Shown in pieces: positions 23,638-33,286 of a DNA stretch of 33,669 nucleotides (position 1 is its first letter; every line of letters begins with the position of its first letter). The translations under genes and the position numbers were made by a program. Source of the stretch: a bacterium (lineage in GTDB: Bacteria > Blakebacterota > Blakebacteria > Blakebacterales > Blakebacteraceae); the NCBI GenBank assembly GCA_025774615.1, contig JALGVQ010000032.1, forward strand, positions 1-33,669. Direction: 5' to 3'. A model generated the notes under the pieces. The model searched no databases, was not told where the DNA came from, and saw nothing but the letters and a program-made list of their open reading frames with translations.

Positions 23638-24498
23638 CTAATATTCAGGCATCTCGATTTTCTGGCGGCTGACGATATCGAACCAGTCCCCCGGCTCGAG
23701 TACGGAATAATGAACAGTGTCGCCGTACGCAAACGTACGTCGGGCGTCGTGTATAGCTACCTTGCCGGGACCGATTACTTCAAAGAGATCGCCCATGACT
23801 ACAACAGCCGTGCCCTCTGATATCCCGATACCGAGAAGTTCCGGATAGGTCGTAATAACCTCATACAGATCGGTCCACCGTCCGCGGGTGTCGATATGCT
23901 GGTCGATGGCGCTGTTCTTCAGGAATCCAAAGCTTTCTTCATGCCCGGGAGATATCATGATCTGGTTTCCCTCCGGCGCTCCGCGGGCAAGGTATGATCC
24001 CTGGATGGTTGCTCCGGCCGATGACCCGCCGATAACGCCATCCCGGGAGAGGACATTGTGGAACTCCTGATAGGTCAGGGTGTTCAGGTACGCGTCGGTC
24101 AGTCGCCACTGGCGACCACCATTAAACCAGACGCCGGTGGCCTCTCTCAGATCTTTTACGAACTCCTCGGTGTTTGCCACTGTCGGATCTATGGTATGGA
24201 GCATCTTCACCTGTTCCACCCCGCGCTCGCGCCAGGTTGAAACGACCCGTTCCTCATCGTATTCCTCTCTGCCACCCGCCGTGGGAACGACGATCAATCT
24301 GGCCTCTGATGCACCCCCTGCCAGTTCAAGGAAACGACCCCAGACATCTTCTCCGACGCGGCCGCCACCGACGATGACAAGCGCGCCGTTCTGCGGCCCA
24401 TACTGAGGCACAGTAGTGCAGGATGAGACGACCACCGATATGAGGACGATCGCGATCGGGAGAAAGAGGGGGCGAAGTGTACGGCGTGACTCGCGCAT
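23638..24498 (-). CDS. Cyanophycinase-like / peptidase S51 family lipoprotein
   Basis: Starting at ATG 24498 the product has 286 residues. It opens with a lipoprotein signal (LISVVVSSC), then ALVIVGGGRVGEDV typical of cyanophycinase-type S51 proteins. The nucleophile serine lies in GGSSAGATIQG, and further conserved pieces are FNGGRQWRLTDAYLNT and IDQHIDTRGRW. The family comprises serine exopeptidases acting on Asp-containing dipeptides or cyanophycin. The lipobox implies extracytoplasmic action. Longer starts up to 24672 exist, but GGAG six bases ahead of ATG 24498 and the lipobox position decide for the short one. It is divergent from the fucosidase gene. Confidence 0.88.
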   Translation of the reverse strand: MRESRRTLRPLFLPIAIVLISVVVSSCTTVPQYGPQNGALVIVGGGRVGEDVWGRFLELAGGASEARLIVVPTAGGREEYDEERVVSTWRERGVEQVKMLHTIDPTVANTEEFVKDLREATGVWFNGGRQWRLTDAYLNTLTYQEFHNVLSRDGVIGGSSAGATIQGSYLARGAPEGNQIMISPGHEESFGFLKNSAIDQHIDTRGRWTDLYEVITTYPELLGIGISEGTAVVVMGDLFEVIGPGKVAIHDARRTFAYGDTVHYSVLEPGDWFDIVSRQKIEMPEY

Positions 24499-24670
24499 GA
24501 AGATCTCCATGTTCGGTTCCACATCGTGAACGATCCGGAATGGGAAGATTCTATTACCATCATGTTTGTAATATGATTGTCCCATGTTGTGAAGGGGCTT
24601 TTCAGAATAGTGAGTCCCCTTGCGGTCAGGAGCAGACAGAGCAGGGAGGATCCTTGTGGGTATCCATACC

Positions 24671-26113
24671 ATGATCAGGGTGATGAGGAACGGTCTTGTA
24701 ATCTGTATTGCCGGTATCGGGCTGACTCTTTCAGTCTCAGCACAGCAGTACGACCCGGGGGAACGGGAGTCCGATCCACTTGTTCTCGAGAAACTGGAGT
24801 GGTTCCAGGACCAGAAGTTCGGGTTGATGATGCACTGGGGACCATACAGTCAGTGGGGGGTTGTCGAGTCATGGTCGATCTGCTCGGAGGATGAGCCGTG
24901 GTGTCGTCGCTCGATGAGCAATTACGTCGACTATGTCCGTGCCTATCACGCGCTTCAGAAGACGTTCGATCCGGTGGAGTTCGATCCGGAGACCTGGGCG
25001 GAGGCCGCCCGATTCGCCGGGATGCGCTACGTGGTGTTCACCACCAAGCATCACGACGGATTCTCCATGTTCGATACCGCCCTGACTGACTATGCGATCA
25101 CCGATCCGGCCACCCCCTTCAGTTCTGATCCCCGGGCGAATATAACGAAGGAGATATTCGACGCCTTCCGGGCTGAGGGATTCGGGACCGGAGTCTATTT
25201 CTCAAAGGCCGACTGGCACTCGAACGACTACTGGGCCGAGGAGTGGGCGACACCCGATCGGAATGTCAACTACAGCATCGAGAAGTATCCTGAACGGTGG
25301 CAGCGCTTTGTCGATTTCACCTTCGACCAGCTCGAGGAACTGATGACCGGATACGGGCCGGTCGATATTCTCTGGTTCGATGGGGGATGGGTCAGACCGA
25401 TCGAGACACTCACCGATGAGAGCCGTCCGTGGGGTGGTCCACGCCCGCAGGATCAGGACATCGACATGCCCCGTATCGCGGAGATGGCTCGCTCACATCA
25501 GCCCGGCCTGATCATGGTCGATCGCACGGTCCACGGGCGCTACGAGAACTACCGCACCCCTGAACAGCGGGTACCCGACAGGCCTCCTGATTTTATCTGG
25601 GAGACCTGTATGACCATGGCCGGCTCCTGGTCGTACAACGAGAACGACACCTATAAACCGACCAGACAGCTCATTCACCTGCTGGTGGATATCGTCGCCA
25701 AGGGCGGTAATCTCCTGCTGAATGTCGGGCCGAGTCCGGAAGGTGCATTCCACCCGGAGGCGCTGAACAGACTGAGTGAGATAGGTGAATGGATGGAGAT
25801 CAACTCCACGGCTATTTACAATACCCGGGCGATCGCTCCTTATAAGGAAAAGAACATCTGCTTCACGGTTCTCCCCGACGGAACCGTACATGCCGTCTAT
25901 CTGGCCGGGGAGAACGAGACTGCGCCACCGGCTGAGATCCATCTGACATTGTTCCGGCCGCGACGGGGCAGCCGGGTCATGATGCTCGGGGTCGATGAGC
26001 CGCTGCAGTGGGATGAGACACCTGGCGGGATCGTGATCCGGGTTCCGGATGGAGTGAGAGAGAATCCTCCGTGCGAACACGCCTGGACCTTCGTTATTTC
26101 GGTCGGGGAGTGA
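24671..26113 (+). CDS. GH29 alpha-L-fucosidase, secreted
   Basis: This glycoside hydrolase family 29 enzyme of 480 residues removes alpha-L-fucose from glycans. It has a signal peptide (LVICIAGIGLTLSVSAQQ). Conserved pieces include WFQDQKFGLMMHWGPYSQWG, YVVFTTKHHDGFSMFD, and the catalytic nucleophile region DILWFDGGW with D237 from this start. GNLLLNVGPSPEG is also a strong family signature. The C-terminal 90 residues form the beta-sandwich domain. ATG 24671 and ATG 24683 are both plausible; the second has CAGGGTG just ahead and would shorten the signal by four residues. The gene converges with the esterase-sialidase gene, and the two together suggest deglycosylation of host-like or algal glycans. 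Confidence 0.93.
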   Translation: MIRVMRNGLVICIAGIGLTLSVSAQQYDPGERESDPLVLEKLEWFQDQKFGLMMHWGPYSQWGVVESWSICSEDEPWCRRSMSNYVDYVRAYHALQKTFDPVEFDPETWAEAARFAGMRYVVFTTKHHDGFSMFDTALTDYAITDPATPFSSDPRANITKEIFDAFRAEGFGTGVYFSKADWHSNDYWAEEWATPDRNVNYSIEKYPERWQRFVDFTFDQLEELMTGYGPVDILWFDGGWVRPIETLTDESRPWGGPRPQDQDIDMPRIAEMARSHQPGLIMVDRTVHGRYENYRTPEQRVPDRPPDFIWETCMTMAGSWSYNENDTYKPTRQLIHLLVDIVAKGGNLLLNVGPSPEGAFHPEALNRLSEIGEWMEINSTAIYNTRAIAPYKEKNICFTVLPDGTVHAVYLAGENETAPPAEIHLTLFRPRRGSRVMMLGVDEPLQWDETPGGIVIRVPDGVRENPPCEHAWTFVISVGE

Positions 26114-26123
26114 GATACCGGTC

Positions 26124-27944
26124 TCAGCGACCGGAGCCAGCCGCCTTCGCGTCGAGTTCCTCCAGGGTGAATCTTACGCTCACGATGTATGGCGATGCCC
26201 CTTCGGTCCAGTGGCCGTAGGTTGTGGTCACAATGGTTCCATCGGGAAGTATCTCGACTGCCGGATAGGCGCAGTCGGCGCTCTGGTGGTTGTCCATCAG
26301 GCGCACCCGGTACTGGCCCTCGCGATTCCCCATGATGTCATCCCAGGTGCCGACCCAACCGACCCAGTCTCCCCAGGTCTGGCTGTCGAGCGTGCGATCC
26401 CTGAAAGAGATGAAGAGCCTGCCGTCAGGAGTGTATACGCCAGTGTGTCGGTCTCCGGTGAGAGCGCCGGGAACCTCACGCGGTTCCGACCAGGTCTCGC
26501 CCTCGTCGATGGAAAAGATCACGAAAGAGTTCATCCGCCGGCTGTTCTCCCGCAGGAGGAGAGCGATGGTTTTCCCGTCGGGCGATCGGATGAACCCCGG
26601 CTCGCAGAGATGGGCGACCGGGTGACTGGTCACGACCTCCGGTTCACCCCAGGTGAGACCACCATCTTTCGAATGTGTGCTGTAGACATGGAAGCGGGGA
26701 ATCTCCGTACGCACACTTCCCCCGTTCCTGAAGAATCGGCCGTCGTCGTGGAAGAAGGTGATGTAGTCGCCGTTCTTCAGCCGTCCCAGGCAGGCCATAG
26801 CCACTATACCGCCGAAATCGCCGATCGGTTCAAGTGGTGACCAGGCCACTCCATCGTCTTCCGAAACCGCCATACGGATCGGGTAGAGGCCGGAAAACAT
26901 GATGAGCCTGCTCGTCTCCTGCTGGTCGATGACCCGGTAGATGGTCGGTACTTCCTGCGAGGTCGCCCAGTTCTCCGGGGTCGGAAGGCGCTCACTCCAG
27001 GTGAGGCCGGCATCCTCACTCCGTTTCATGACGACCGGTCCGCGCCCGTGGCCCTTCGGATAGACACAGATCATCGTCCGGCCGTCTTCGAGCAGGACCG
27101 TAGTCGGATGCCCCAGGTACTGGCCTTCCTCCCGGTCCACGACAACCTGCCGATGCCTCTCATCGGCCAGGTCGATCAGCGGGACCGAGTAGCCGCGGTC
27201 GACAACAGGGGGTAGGTCGAGTTCCCCGATCGCACTGGCCAGCAGATCGGCCACGATCTGATGACCTGCAGAGTTCGGGTGCAGACCATCCAGCAGGAGG
27301 TCATCGGCCGACTGATCAGATACGGTGTCGTACTCCTCGTAACAGCGGTAGATATCAACCACCGGGACGTCATGCCGGCGGCCGACCTGCCGGACCGATT
27401 CGGCATACAGGGTATTCAGTTGGTTAAAACCCCATGGATCGGTGATGTCGTACGGTTCCCGTCCGTACCGATCGAGTATTTCCTCTGACCACCGACCCGG
27501 ATTGGGTGTCATGAGGATGACCTGACACCCGCGTTCCCCGAGAACCGTTACGATGTACGTGAGGTTCGCCTCGTACTCATCCCGGGAGACCCGCGGTTCG
27601 GTCGCATCGTCGGCGACATCTATCGCCGAGTCGTTCAGACCGAACTGGATGATGACCAGGTCGGGATCCAGCGCAACGATATCCCGCTCGAACCGATCGC
27701 GTGCGTCAGCTGTGGTGTGACCGCTGGCGCCTGCATTTATCACAGCAGCAGGGATACCCCGATCGATCAGTCTCTGCTGCAGGACTCCGGGCCAGACCGT
27801 CAGGGCCTGCCCATCGACCTGGCGCGGAGCAGTGGTCGAATCACCGAACGCCACGATGATGGTGGTTTTCGGTACCTGCTGAGAACAGCCGACCGTGATG
27901 CAGAGAGATGAAGTAAGAAGTACTCGTCTGGTAATGCGTTTCAT
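26124..27944 (-). CDS. SGNH esterase fused to a sialidase-like beta-propeller, lipoprotein
   Basis: The 606-residue product has a lipobox (TVGC, Cys20). Residues 28-240 form an SGNH hydrolase: AFGDSTT with nucleophile S36, NAGASGHTT (G74), FGLND (N104) and DGLHPN (D219, H222). Residues 260-600 form a sialidase/BNR-type propeller with four Asp boxes (SEDAGLTW 309, SEDDGVAW 361, SKDGGLTW 425, SIDEGETW 478). The pairing suggests removal of an O-acyl group and then hydrolysis of a sugar, such as an O-acetylated sialic acid, but the substrate is not proven. The Arg triad and Tyr nucleophile of sialidases cannot be assigned by eye. The SDR gene lies 30 bases upstream in the same direction, probably in one operon. 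Confidence 0.87.
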   Translation of the reverse strand: MKRITRRVLLTSSLCITVGCSQQVPKTTIIVAFGDSTTAPRQVDGQALTVWPGVLQQRLIDRGIPAAVINAGASGHTTADARDRFERDIVALDPDLVIIQFGLNDSAIDVADDATEPRVSRDEYEANLTYIVTVLGERGCQVILMTPNPGRWSEEILDRYGREPYDITDPWGFNQLNTLYAESVRQVGRRHDVPVVDIYRCYEEYDTVSDQSADDLLLDGLHPNSAGHQIVADLLASAIGELDLPPVVDRGYSVPLIDLADERHRQVVVDREEGQYLGHPTTVLLEDGRTMICVYPKGHGRGPVVMKRSEDAGLTWSERLPTPENWATSQEVPTIYRVIDQQETSRLIMFSGLYPIRMAVSEDDGVAWSPLEPIGDFGGIVAMACLGRLKNGDYITFFHDDGRFFRNGGSVRTEIPRFHVYSTHSKDGGLTWGEPEVVTSHPVAHLCEPGFIRSPDGKTIALLLRENSRRMNSFVIFSIDEGETWSEPREVPGALTGDRHTGVYTPDGRLFISFRDRTLDSQTWGDWVGWVGTWDDIMGNREGQYRVRLMDNHQSADCAYPAVEILPDGTIVTTTYGHWTEGASPYIVSVRFTLEELDAKAAGSGR

Positions 27945-27974
27945 GTCAGCATTTCTCCCCGGTATGTGATGCCG

Positions 27975-28739
27975 TCAGCCCGCGAGTCCGCCGCCATCGA
28001 CCACCAGGGTCGTACCGGTGACATAGGACGAGGCGTCACTGGCGAGGTAGAGGACGGAGTGGGCGATCTCCTCAGGTGTTCCCACACGACCGAGAGGTCG
28101 CTCAAGGGCCTCTTCGAGGAGGTGATCGGGGCGGACGTCGAGCTGACGGGCCTCCTCGATGAGCATGCCGGTACTGGTGTCTCCGGGACAGATACAGTTC
28201 ACGCGGATATTGTCTCCACCATGATCGATCGCCATGGCTTTCGTCAGCAGGACGACAGCTCCTTTCGAAGCACAGTATGAAGCTGCCTTCGCGCCTCCGA
28301 CGAGCCCCCATCCCGATCCGGTATTGATGATGACGCCGCCTCCTTCCTGTGTCATCCAGGGGATCGCATACCGGCACATGAGGTAGACACCCTTGACATT
28401 CACCTCCATGGCCCGGTCCCACTCCTCTTCGGTGATCTCCACCACCGTAGCTCGCCTGATGATCCCGGCGTTGTTGAAGAGGATATCGAGGCCCCCGAGG
28501 TGACGGATCGTCTGTTCGATGGCGGTCTTGCAGTTCTCGGCGCTGGAGACATCGCACGGGATGGCTATCGCCCTGCCGCCCTCATCGGTGATGGCCACAG
28601 CCGCCTTCTCGGCGGCTTCTCTGTCGATATCGGCAATCGCGACTGCGGCGCCCTCCATGGCGAAGAGGCGCGTGGTTGCCCAGCCGATCCCCGAGGCTCC
28701 ACCGGTGATCAGGGCCGATTTTCCCTGTAAGACATCCAT
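27975..28739 (-). CDS. Short-chain dehydrogenase/reductase (SDR), NAD-type
   Basis: This classical 254-residue SDR has the Rossmann motif TGGASGIG (12-19), an acidic residue D37 after the second strand (ADIDR) that favours NAD(H), NNAG (89-92), and the catalytic S142, Y155 and K159 (SYCASKG). It is cytoplasmic and oxidises a sugar or secondary alcohol. The substrate cannot be read from the sequence. Being co-directional with and just upstream of the esterase-sialidase gene, and near a GH29 fucosidase, a role in a sugar (for example fucose) pathway is an attractive inference. Confidence 0.92.
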   Translation of the reverse strand: MDVLQGKSALITGGASGIGWATTRLFAMEGAAVAIADIDREAAEKAAVAITDEGGRAIAIPCDVSSAENCKTAIEQTIRHLGGLDILFNNAGIIRRATVVEITEEEWDRAMEVNVKGVYLMCRYAIPWMTQEGGGVIINTGSGWGLVGGAKAASYCASKGAVVLLTKAMAIDHGGDNIRVNCICPGDTSTGMLIEEARQLDVRPDHLLEEALERPLGRVGTPEEIAHSVLYLASDASSYVTGTTLVVDGGGLAG

Positions 28740-28924
28740 TCTGTTCTCCCTGTTCCTGATTACCTGTCTGTACCGGGAGCGTCCCGGTTGTGCCGCCCGT
28801 ACAGCTCATGTAGCATTCTAGTCATCTCGGGTGCCCGTTCAAGGCGCTCGTATCGAGTACCTGCTCAGGACTAATATCCCGGGTGTCCCGATCAGGTGTT
28901 CATCGGTAAGAGAGGGGATTGGCG

Positions 28925-29299
28925 ATGCCGATCTCAGTTCAGATTGACAAAAAGCAGGGAGTCGTATTCAGAGTTATTGAAGGTTCAATAACCACAGAGG
29001 AGCTTATTGAGAGTTTTACGGCTGTATTAGAGAGTGATGATTATCATCCAGGGATGAAAACGCTTACCGATATGCGGGATGTCATTCATTCAGCTACTCC
29101 CCAGGACGTCAGGCGTATCGCAGGTTTCATCCTTGATCAGATGAGCACGATCGAAGCGTTGAAGGCAGCTATCGTCGTGTCTTCCGATGTCTCTTTCGGT
29201 ATGACCCAGATGCTGAAGGCACTCGTGGATAGAGGATCCACCGATATCAGGGTATTCAGGGAGTTGGAGGAAGCGACGCTCTGGCTGTTGGAGGAGTGA
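28925..29299 (+). CDS. SpoIIAA/STAS-like small protein
   Basis: This 124-residue cytoplasmic protein has the pattern of SpoIIAA-like (STAS/SEC14-type) domains: an N-terminal strand with FRVIEGSITTEEL, a middle segment LTDMRDVIHS, and a late segment FGMTQMLKALVDRGSTDIRVF preceding ELEEATLWL. Its function is not known; relatives are thought to bind lipids or act as regulatory partners. ATG 28925 follows AGAGGGGA, so I prefer it to the in-frame TTG at 28919. The first half of the gene is clearly more AT-rich than its neighbours, which may indicate different ancestry. It stands alone between the divergent SDR gene and the TonB receptor gene. Confidence 0.75.
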   Translation: MPISVQIDKKQGVVFRVIEGSITTEELIESFTAVLESDDYHPGMKTLTDMRDVIHSATPQDVRRIAGFILDQMSTIEALKAAIVVSSDVSFGMTQMLKALVDRGSTDIRVFRELEEATLWLLEE

Positions 29300-29580
29300 C
29301 GATCACTCCGGATCGAAGATGGTCTGATGTTCTCCTGTGCTCCATGACACGATATTTCCGCGTAAGCATTTTTTCCCGAAAGCCCGAACGGTTGACGATA
29401 CGCATGGTGTCAGATAGTTGGGAGTGAGGGTCCTGATAGAGAGTGTGTGATACAACCTGGAAGGGACTCTTGCGTGCATTCGCGACGAAATCGAAAACAT
29501 CTTCAATCTCAGGTTATCACTTTCCTCCAGAAATGGGATCGGAACATCCGGATTCAGACCCTTCTGGCGGAGCCGCCGAG

Positions 29581-32073
29581 ATGAGCGCCCTCATGAGGAG
29601 GCCTCAGCTGCGGCCGGCGGTTCTGCCGGTTATTCTGGTCCTGATACTGGCGGTGAGTACCTCCGCTTATGCCCAGCAGCAGGAGCGGACCGGTAACATC
29701 CGTGGCTATGTCCACGATGCCGAGAGTGGTGAAGCCCTGCCGTTCGCCAATGTGGTCATCAGGGGTACGACCATCGGCGCGATGACCGCGACGAACGGCT
29801 ATTTTGTTATCGTCAACGCGCCCACCAGGGTCTGCTCCCTCCAGGTGACCTACATCGGATACGAATCGTGGGAAACGGTAGTCGATAACCGTCTCAGGGA
29901 CCACGAACCGCTGCAGGTCAGGATGAACCCGCAGGTGCTGGAGTTCGAGGGTGTCACCGTCACCGCCTATCGGGAGGAGATCCTGCAGACGAATGATGAG
30001 GTGAGTCAGGTCGTTCTGGCGCCCTCCCAGCTGGCAACGCTGCCCAATATCGGTGAGGTGGACATCTTCCGTTCACTCCAGCTCCTGCCGGGGATCAGCG
30101 CTGCAAATGACGGCTCTGCCGGACTCTACATCCGTGGAGGGACGCCCGACCAGAACCTGGTTCTCTTCGACGGGATGACGATCTATCACGTCGACCACTT
30201 CTTTGGATTCTTCAGCGCCTTCAATGCGGACGCGGTGAAGAACGTCCAGGTCTGGAAGGGGGGATTCCCGGCGAAATACGGCGGTCGGCTGTCGAGCGTG
30301 GTGAACCTGACGGGCAATACCGGGGACAGGAATCGTATGCAGTTCGGGATGGGTGCCAATCTACTGAGTGCCCATACCTCATTCGAGTACCCGATCTCCG
30401 ACAGGGTGACCTTTCTGGTGGCTGCCCGTCGATCGTATTCCGATTTCATCGGGAGTTCGATCTACGACAGGATCTACGACACATTGACCGGGGACGATTC
30501 GGGCGGCAGCACCGGAGGGCCGGTGCAGGGTGGCAGGGGAGGGCGTCAGGGCGGCGGGGGTGGACAGGATATTTTCTCGGGAGAATTCCGGCCCGATTTC
30601 TACTTCTACGACCTCAACAGCAAGTTGACATGGCATCCAGGGGAGCGGGATATCCTGAGTGTCAGTTTCTACAACGGCGCCGACCACCTGGATAAATCAC
30701 AGGATTTCGGCGACTTCTCCTTCCAGCGTCCCGGAGGAGAGTCAGGAGAGGACCTGACCCTGCAGACGGGGGACATCACAAAGTGGGGGAATCTGGGGGT
30801 AAGTGGACAATGGTCCCGCCAGTGGCAGGATCGCCTTAGAACCGAAGTGCTCATTGCCGGATCCCGCTACTTCAGTGAATACGATCGGAACTCCACCCTG
30901 CAGTCCTCTTTCGGATCACAACAGGACAGCATCGGTATTTCCCGTGGTTTCGCGACAGCCACCGAAGAGGATAATGAGGTCAATGACATAACCCTCCGGA
31001 TGGATACCAGCTGGCAATTGTCCCGGGCTCACCAGGTCGAGTTCGGAGCGGGACTCTCACGATTCGATGCCCGGTATCTGTCGACGCTGAATGACACCAT
31101 CTCCATCATCGACCGGTCAGAAGATGCCAATCTCTACATGGCGTATCTACAGGACACCTGGCGGGCCGGCCTGTGGAAGATCACCTTCGGTCTGAGAGGG
31201 TCTGATTATCAGCTGAGCGGGGGCCTGCACATCGAACCACGGGCTTCCTTCACCTATCACCTCAGCAATCGTCTCCAGGTCAAGGGCGCCTGGGGTCGTT
31301 ACACCCAGTTCGTCAACAGGATCGTGAATGAGAACGTGCTCGAGGGAAGCAGGGATTTCTGGGTTCTGGCCGATAATGAACTCGAACCCGGCACCTCAGA
31401 GCATTACATCGCAGGGTTGAGTTACGAGACTGACAGGTGGCTCTTCAGTGCCGAGGCCTACCGGAAGGACATGGATAACCTTGTGGAGTTCTCGCGGCGT
31501 GTCCGCCGGCTCGATGATCCGGGTAATTACTTTTTCCTCGGCAGTGGCAGGGCGGAGGGGATCGAATTCCTCGCACAGAAGAAGAGGGGGTTCATGACCG
31601 GATGGGTCGGCTACACACTCGGGAAGGTGGAACACCAGTTTCCTGACCTGAACAACGGGCTGGCTTTTCCCGCCGACCACGATCGCCGGCATGAGATCAA
31701 TGCCGTCGTCAGACGCACGGTCGGCGAGTGGACTTTCGCGGCGACCTGGACCTATGCAACCGGAAGGGCGTATACGGCACCCGAGAGTCAATATGCCATA
31801 CGCCTTCTGAATGATGAGTACCTGAGCTACATCCATGTGAGCGGGAAGAACGAGAATCGTCTGCCCGATTACCATCGCCTTGATCTGAGCGCTTCACGGC
31901 GGTACGAAGTCAAGAACTGGATCTATGAGGTCGGCGTCAGCCTCTTCAACGCGTACAACCACCGTAATGTCTGGTACCGGGAATATCAGCTCGATACCAC
32001 TCCGATCACCGTGACCGATGCCCTCATGCTGGGTTTCACACCAACGGTCTATATCCAGCTCAACTTCAAGTGA
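29581..32073 (+). CDS. TonB-dependent outer membrane receptor with carboxypeptidase-regulatory-like N-domain
   Basis: The 830-residue product starts at ATG 29581 (GGCGGAG upstream) with a signal peptide ending in STSAYAQQQ. It continues with a CarboxypepD_reg-like domain (GNIRGYVHDAESGEALPFAN, then NGYFVIVN). A plug follows (IFRSLQLLPGIS, GLYIRGGTPDQNLVLFDGM), then a beta-barrel ending in NAYNHRNVWYREYQL and the C-terminal aromatic-end strand VYIQLNFK. It imports a large substrate across the outer membrane using TonB energy. A Gly/Gln-rich insertion of about 20 residues lies near nucleotides 30500-30570. An upstream ATG/TTG extension is possible but would place the signal peptide inside. The next gene encodes a DUF4249-like lipoprotein five to ten bases later, so they form an operon. 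Confidence 0.93.
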   Translation: MSALMRRPQLRPAVLPVILVLILAVSTSAYAQQQERTGNIRGYVHDAESGEALPFANVVIRGTTIGAMTATNGYFVIVNAPTRVCSLQVTYIGYESWETVVDNRLRDHEPLQVRMNPQVLEFEGVTVTAYREEILQTNDEVSQVVLAPSQLATLPNIGEVDIFRSLQLLPGISAANDGSAGLYIRGGTPDQNLVLFDGMTIYHVDHFFGFFSAFNADAVKNVQVWKGGFPAKYGGRLSSVVNLTGNTGDRNRMQFGMGANLLSAHTSFEYPISDRVTFLVAARRSYSDFIGSSIYDRIYDTLTGDDSGGSTGGPVQGGRGGRQGGGGGQDIFSGEFRPDFYFYDLNSKLTWHPGERDILSVSFYNGADHLDKSQDFGDFSFQRPGGESGEDLTLQTGDITKWGNLGVSGQWSRQWQDRLRTEVLIAGSRYFSEYDRNSTLQSSFGSQQDSIGISRGFATATEEDNEVNDITLRMDTSWQLSRAHQVEFGAGLSRFDARYLSTLNDTISIIDRSEDANLYMAYLQDTWRAGLWKITFGLRGSDYQLSGGLHIEPRASFTYHLSNRLQVKGAWGRYTQFVNRIVNENVLEGSRDFWVLADNELEPGTSEHYIAGLSYETDRWLFSAEAYRKDMDNLVEFSRRVRRLDDPGNYFFLGSGRAEGIEFLAQKKRGFMTGWVGYTLGKVEHQFPDLNNGLAFPADHDRRHEINAVVRRTVGEWTFAATWTYATGRAYTAPESQYAIRLLNDEYLSYIHVSGKNENRLPDYHRLDLSASRRYEVKNWIYEVGVSLFNAYNHRNVWYREYQLDTTPITVTDALMLGFTPTVYIQLNFK

Positions 32074-32083
32074 GGGTATGGAG

Positions 32084-32914
32084 ATGAAACTGAGAAGAAC
32101 AGTACAGAATTCGCTGGTGATCGGCCTGATCTTCTATGGGATCTCAGCCTGCTCTTCAACCTCACCTGTCGGTCCGGAGAGCGATCTTGTGGTGATCCGG
32201 GCATACCTCTACGCGGGAGAGCCGATAACAGACATCCAGATCACCGGTACCCTGCCGCTTGGAGTCGATTCGATGGCGGCTCCGTCGATCAACGATGCCG
32301 AGGTATATCTGCTCAAGAGTGGCACGCGGTTCGATCTGGTTCCGAGTCCCGGCGACAGCGGCTACTATCATTACGATGGAACCGATCTGACAGTAGAGGA
32401 AGGAGATCACTTCGAGATCGGTGTGGTCCACTTCGGCCGGACCGCAACCGGTGCCACCGATGTGCCTGTCGCACCGGAGAATGTTGCCAGTTCCTCCGAT
32501 ACCCTGGTGATCCTGGTAGATTATTTTTCCAGCGGAGATGATGTTGTCACCTTGATCGAACTCACCTGGGACGAGGTCGAATCGGCTCTCTGGTATGTCA
32601 CGGTCGAGAACATCGAGGCCGATCCGGAACCGGTCACAGGGGGCAGGGGAGGGTTCTCAAGCGGTAAGGGAATGCTGCTCATATCACCCCCCAGACCGAT
32701 GAATGAGTATTCGATACGGGGACAGATGCTTACCCACTACGGAGTGCACCGGGTCAGGGTGTACCGGATCAACCAGGAATACGCCGACCTCTACGGCTCG
32801 CGGCAGCAGGATACCCGCGACCTGAATGAACCGCTCACCAATATCAGCAACGGGCTGGGAGTGTTCAGTGCGTTCAGCAGTGTTAAGTTCACCTTCACCG
32901 CCATCCCTGAGTGA
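32084..32914 (+). CDS. DUF4249-like lipoprotein, partner of the TonB receptor
   Basis: This 276-residue lipoprotein starts with the signal LVIGLIFYGISAC followed by SSTSPVGPE. The body resembles DUF4249-type proteins: VVIRAYLYAGEPITDIQIT, an INDAEVYLLKSG strand and YYHYDGTDLTVEEGDHFEI, and a late QEYADLYGSRQQD. These lipoproteins are typically encoded right after TonB receptors and are thought to help with substrate binding at the outer membrane. ATG 32084 has GAGGG at 32072-32076, and an alternative ATG lies six bases upstream at 32078. Confidence 0.82.
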   Translation: MKLRRTVQNSLVIGLIFYGISACSSTSPVGPESDLVVIRAYLYAGEPITDIQITGTLPLGVDSMAAPSINDAEVYLLKSGTRFDLVPSPGDSGYYHYDGTDLTVEEGDHFEIGVVHFGRTATGATDVPVAPENVASSSDTLVILVDYFSSGDDVVTLIELTWDEVESALWYVTVENIEADPEPVTGGRGGFSSGKGMLLISPPRPMNEYSIRGQMLTHYGVHRVRVYRINQEYADLYGSRQQDTRDLNEPLTNISNGLGVFSAFSSVKFTFTAIPE

Positions 32915-32972
32915 GCCGGAAATTTCTGGAGTATAGCTGGACTCCTCTCAGTACACGCTGAGAAAAGCCTCT

Positions 32973-33245
32973 CTACTTCTTTCCATGCTTCTTCATTGCC
33001 GAATTTACCGAACGACCTTTAACCTTCACGTTGGCAACAGAACGACGATACTTATCCCTTGCTTTTGTATCGATCGTCACCGTTTCACCCTGGATAAGGT
33101 CAGTCAACGCCTGTTTGGCTTTCTGATAACCTGGCTGACGTTTTTCCGGGGTATCCACATTCGCAAGACGCACCGGGTTCTTCCGGCTTGCGGTCATGAA
33201 GGTATCACCATCTATCACCTTGGTTACACGTTCCCGTCTTGGCAT
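32973..33245 (-). CDS. Minimal SNase-like (thermonuclease) nuclease
   Basis: The 90-residue product has the core of the staphylococcal-nuclease fold: VTKVIDGDTF (calcium-ligand Asp), VRLANVDTPE (catalytic Arg region) and DKYRRSVANV (second Arg region). It ends soon after the OB-fold, so the C-terminal helix region is missing or reduced (SVNSAMKKHGKK). No signal peptide is visible from ATG 33245, so it would be cytoplasmic. GGAG seven bases upstream and a promoter whose -10 covers the alternative ATG 33287 support this start. It is divergent from the XRE-HsdM gene and so may belong to the same defence or mobile segment. Whether it still cleaves DNA is uncertain. Confidence 0.75.
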   Translation of the reverse strand: MPRRERVTKVIDGDTFMTASRKNPVRLANVDTPEKRQPGYQKAKQALTDLIQGETVTIDTKARDKYRRSVANVKVKGRSVNSAMKKHGKK

Positions 33246-33286
33246 ATCCAATCTCCGATCAATGTCTGTTCCGACTGCTTCAAGCA

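Noticed and set aside
26118-26134. CCGGT...ACCGG hairpin at the convergent fucosidase/esterase junction as a terminator
   Set aside because: Only a 5-bp stem with no T-run on either strand.
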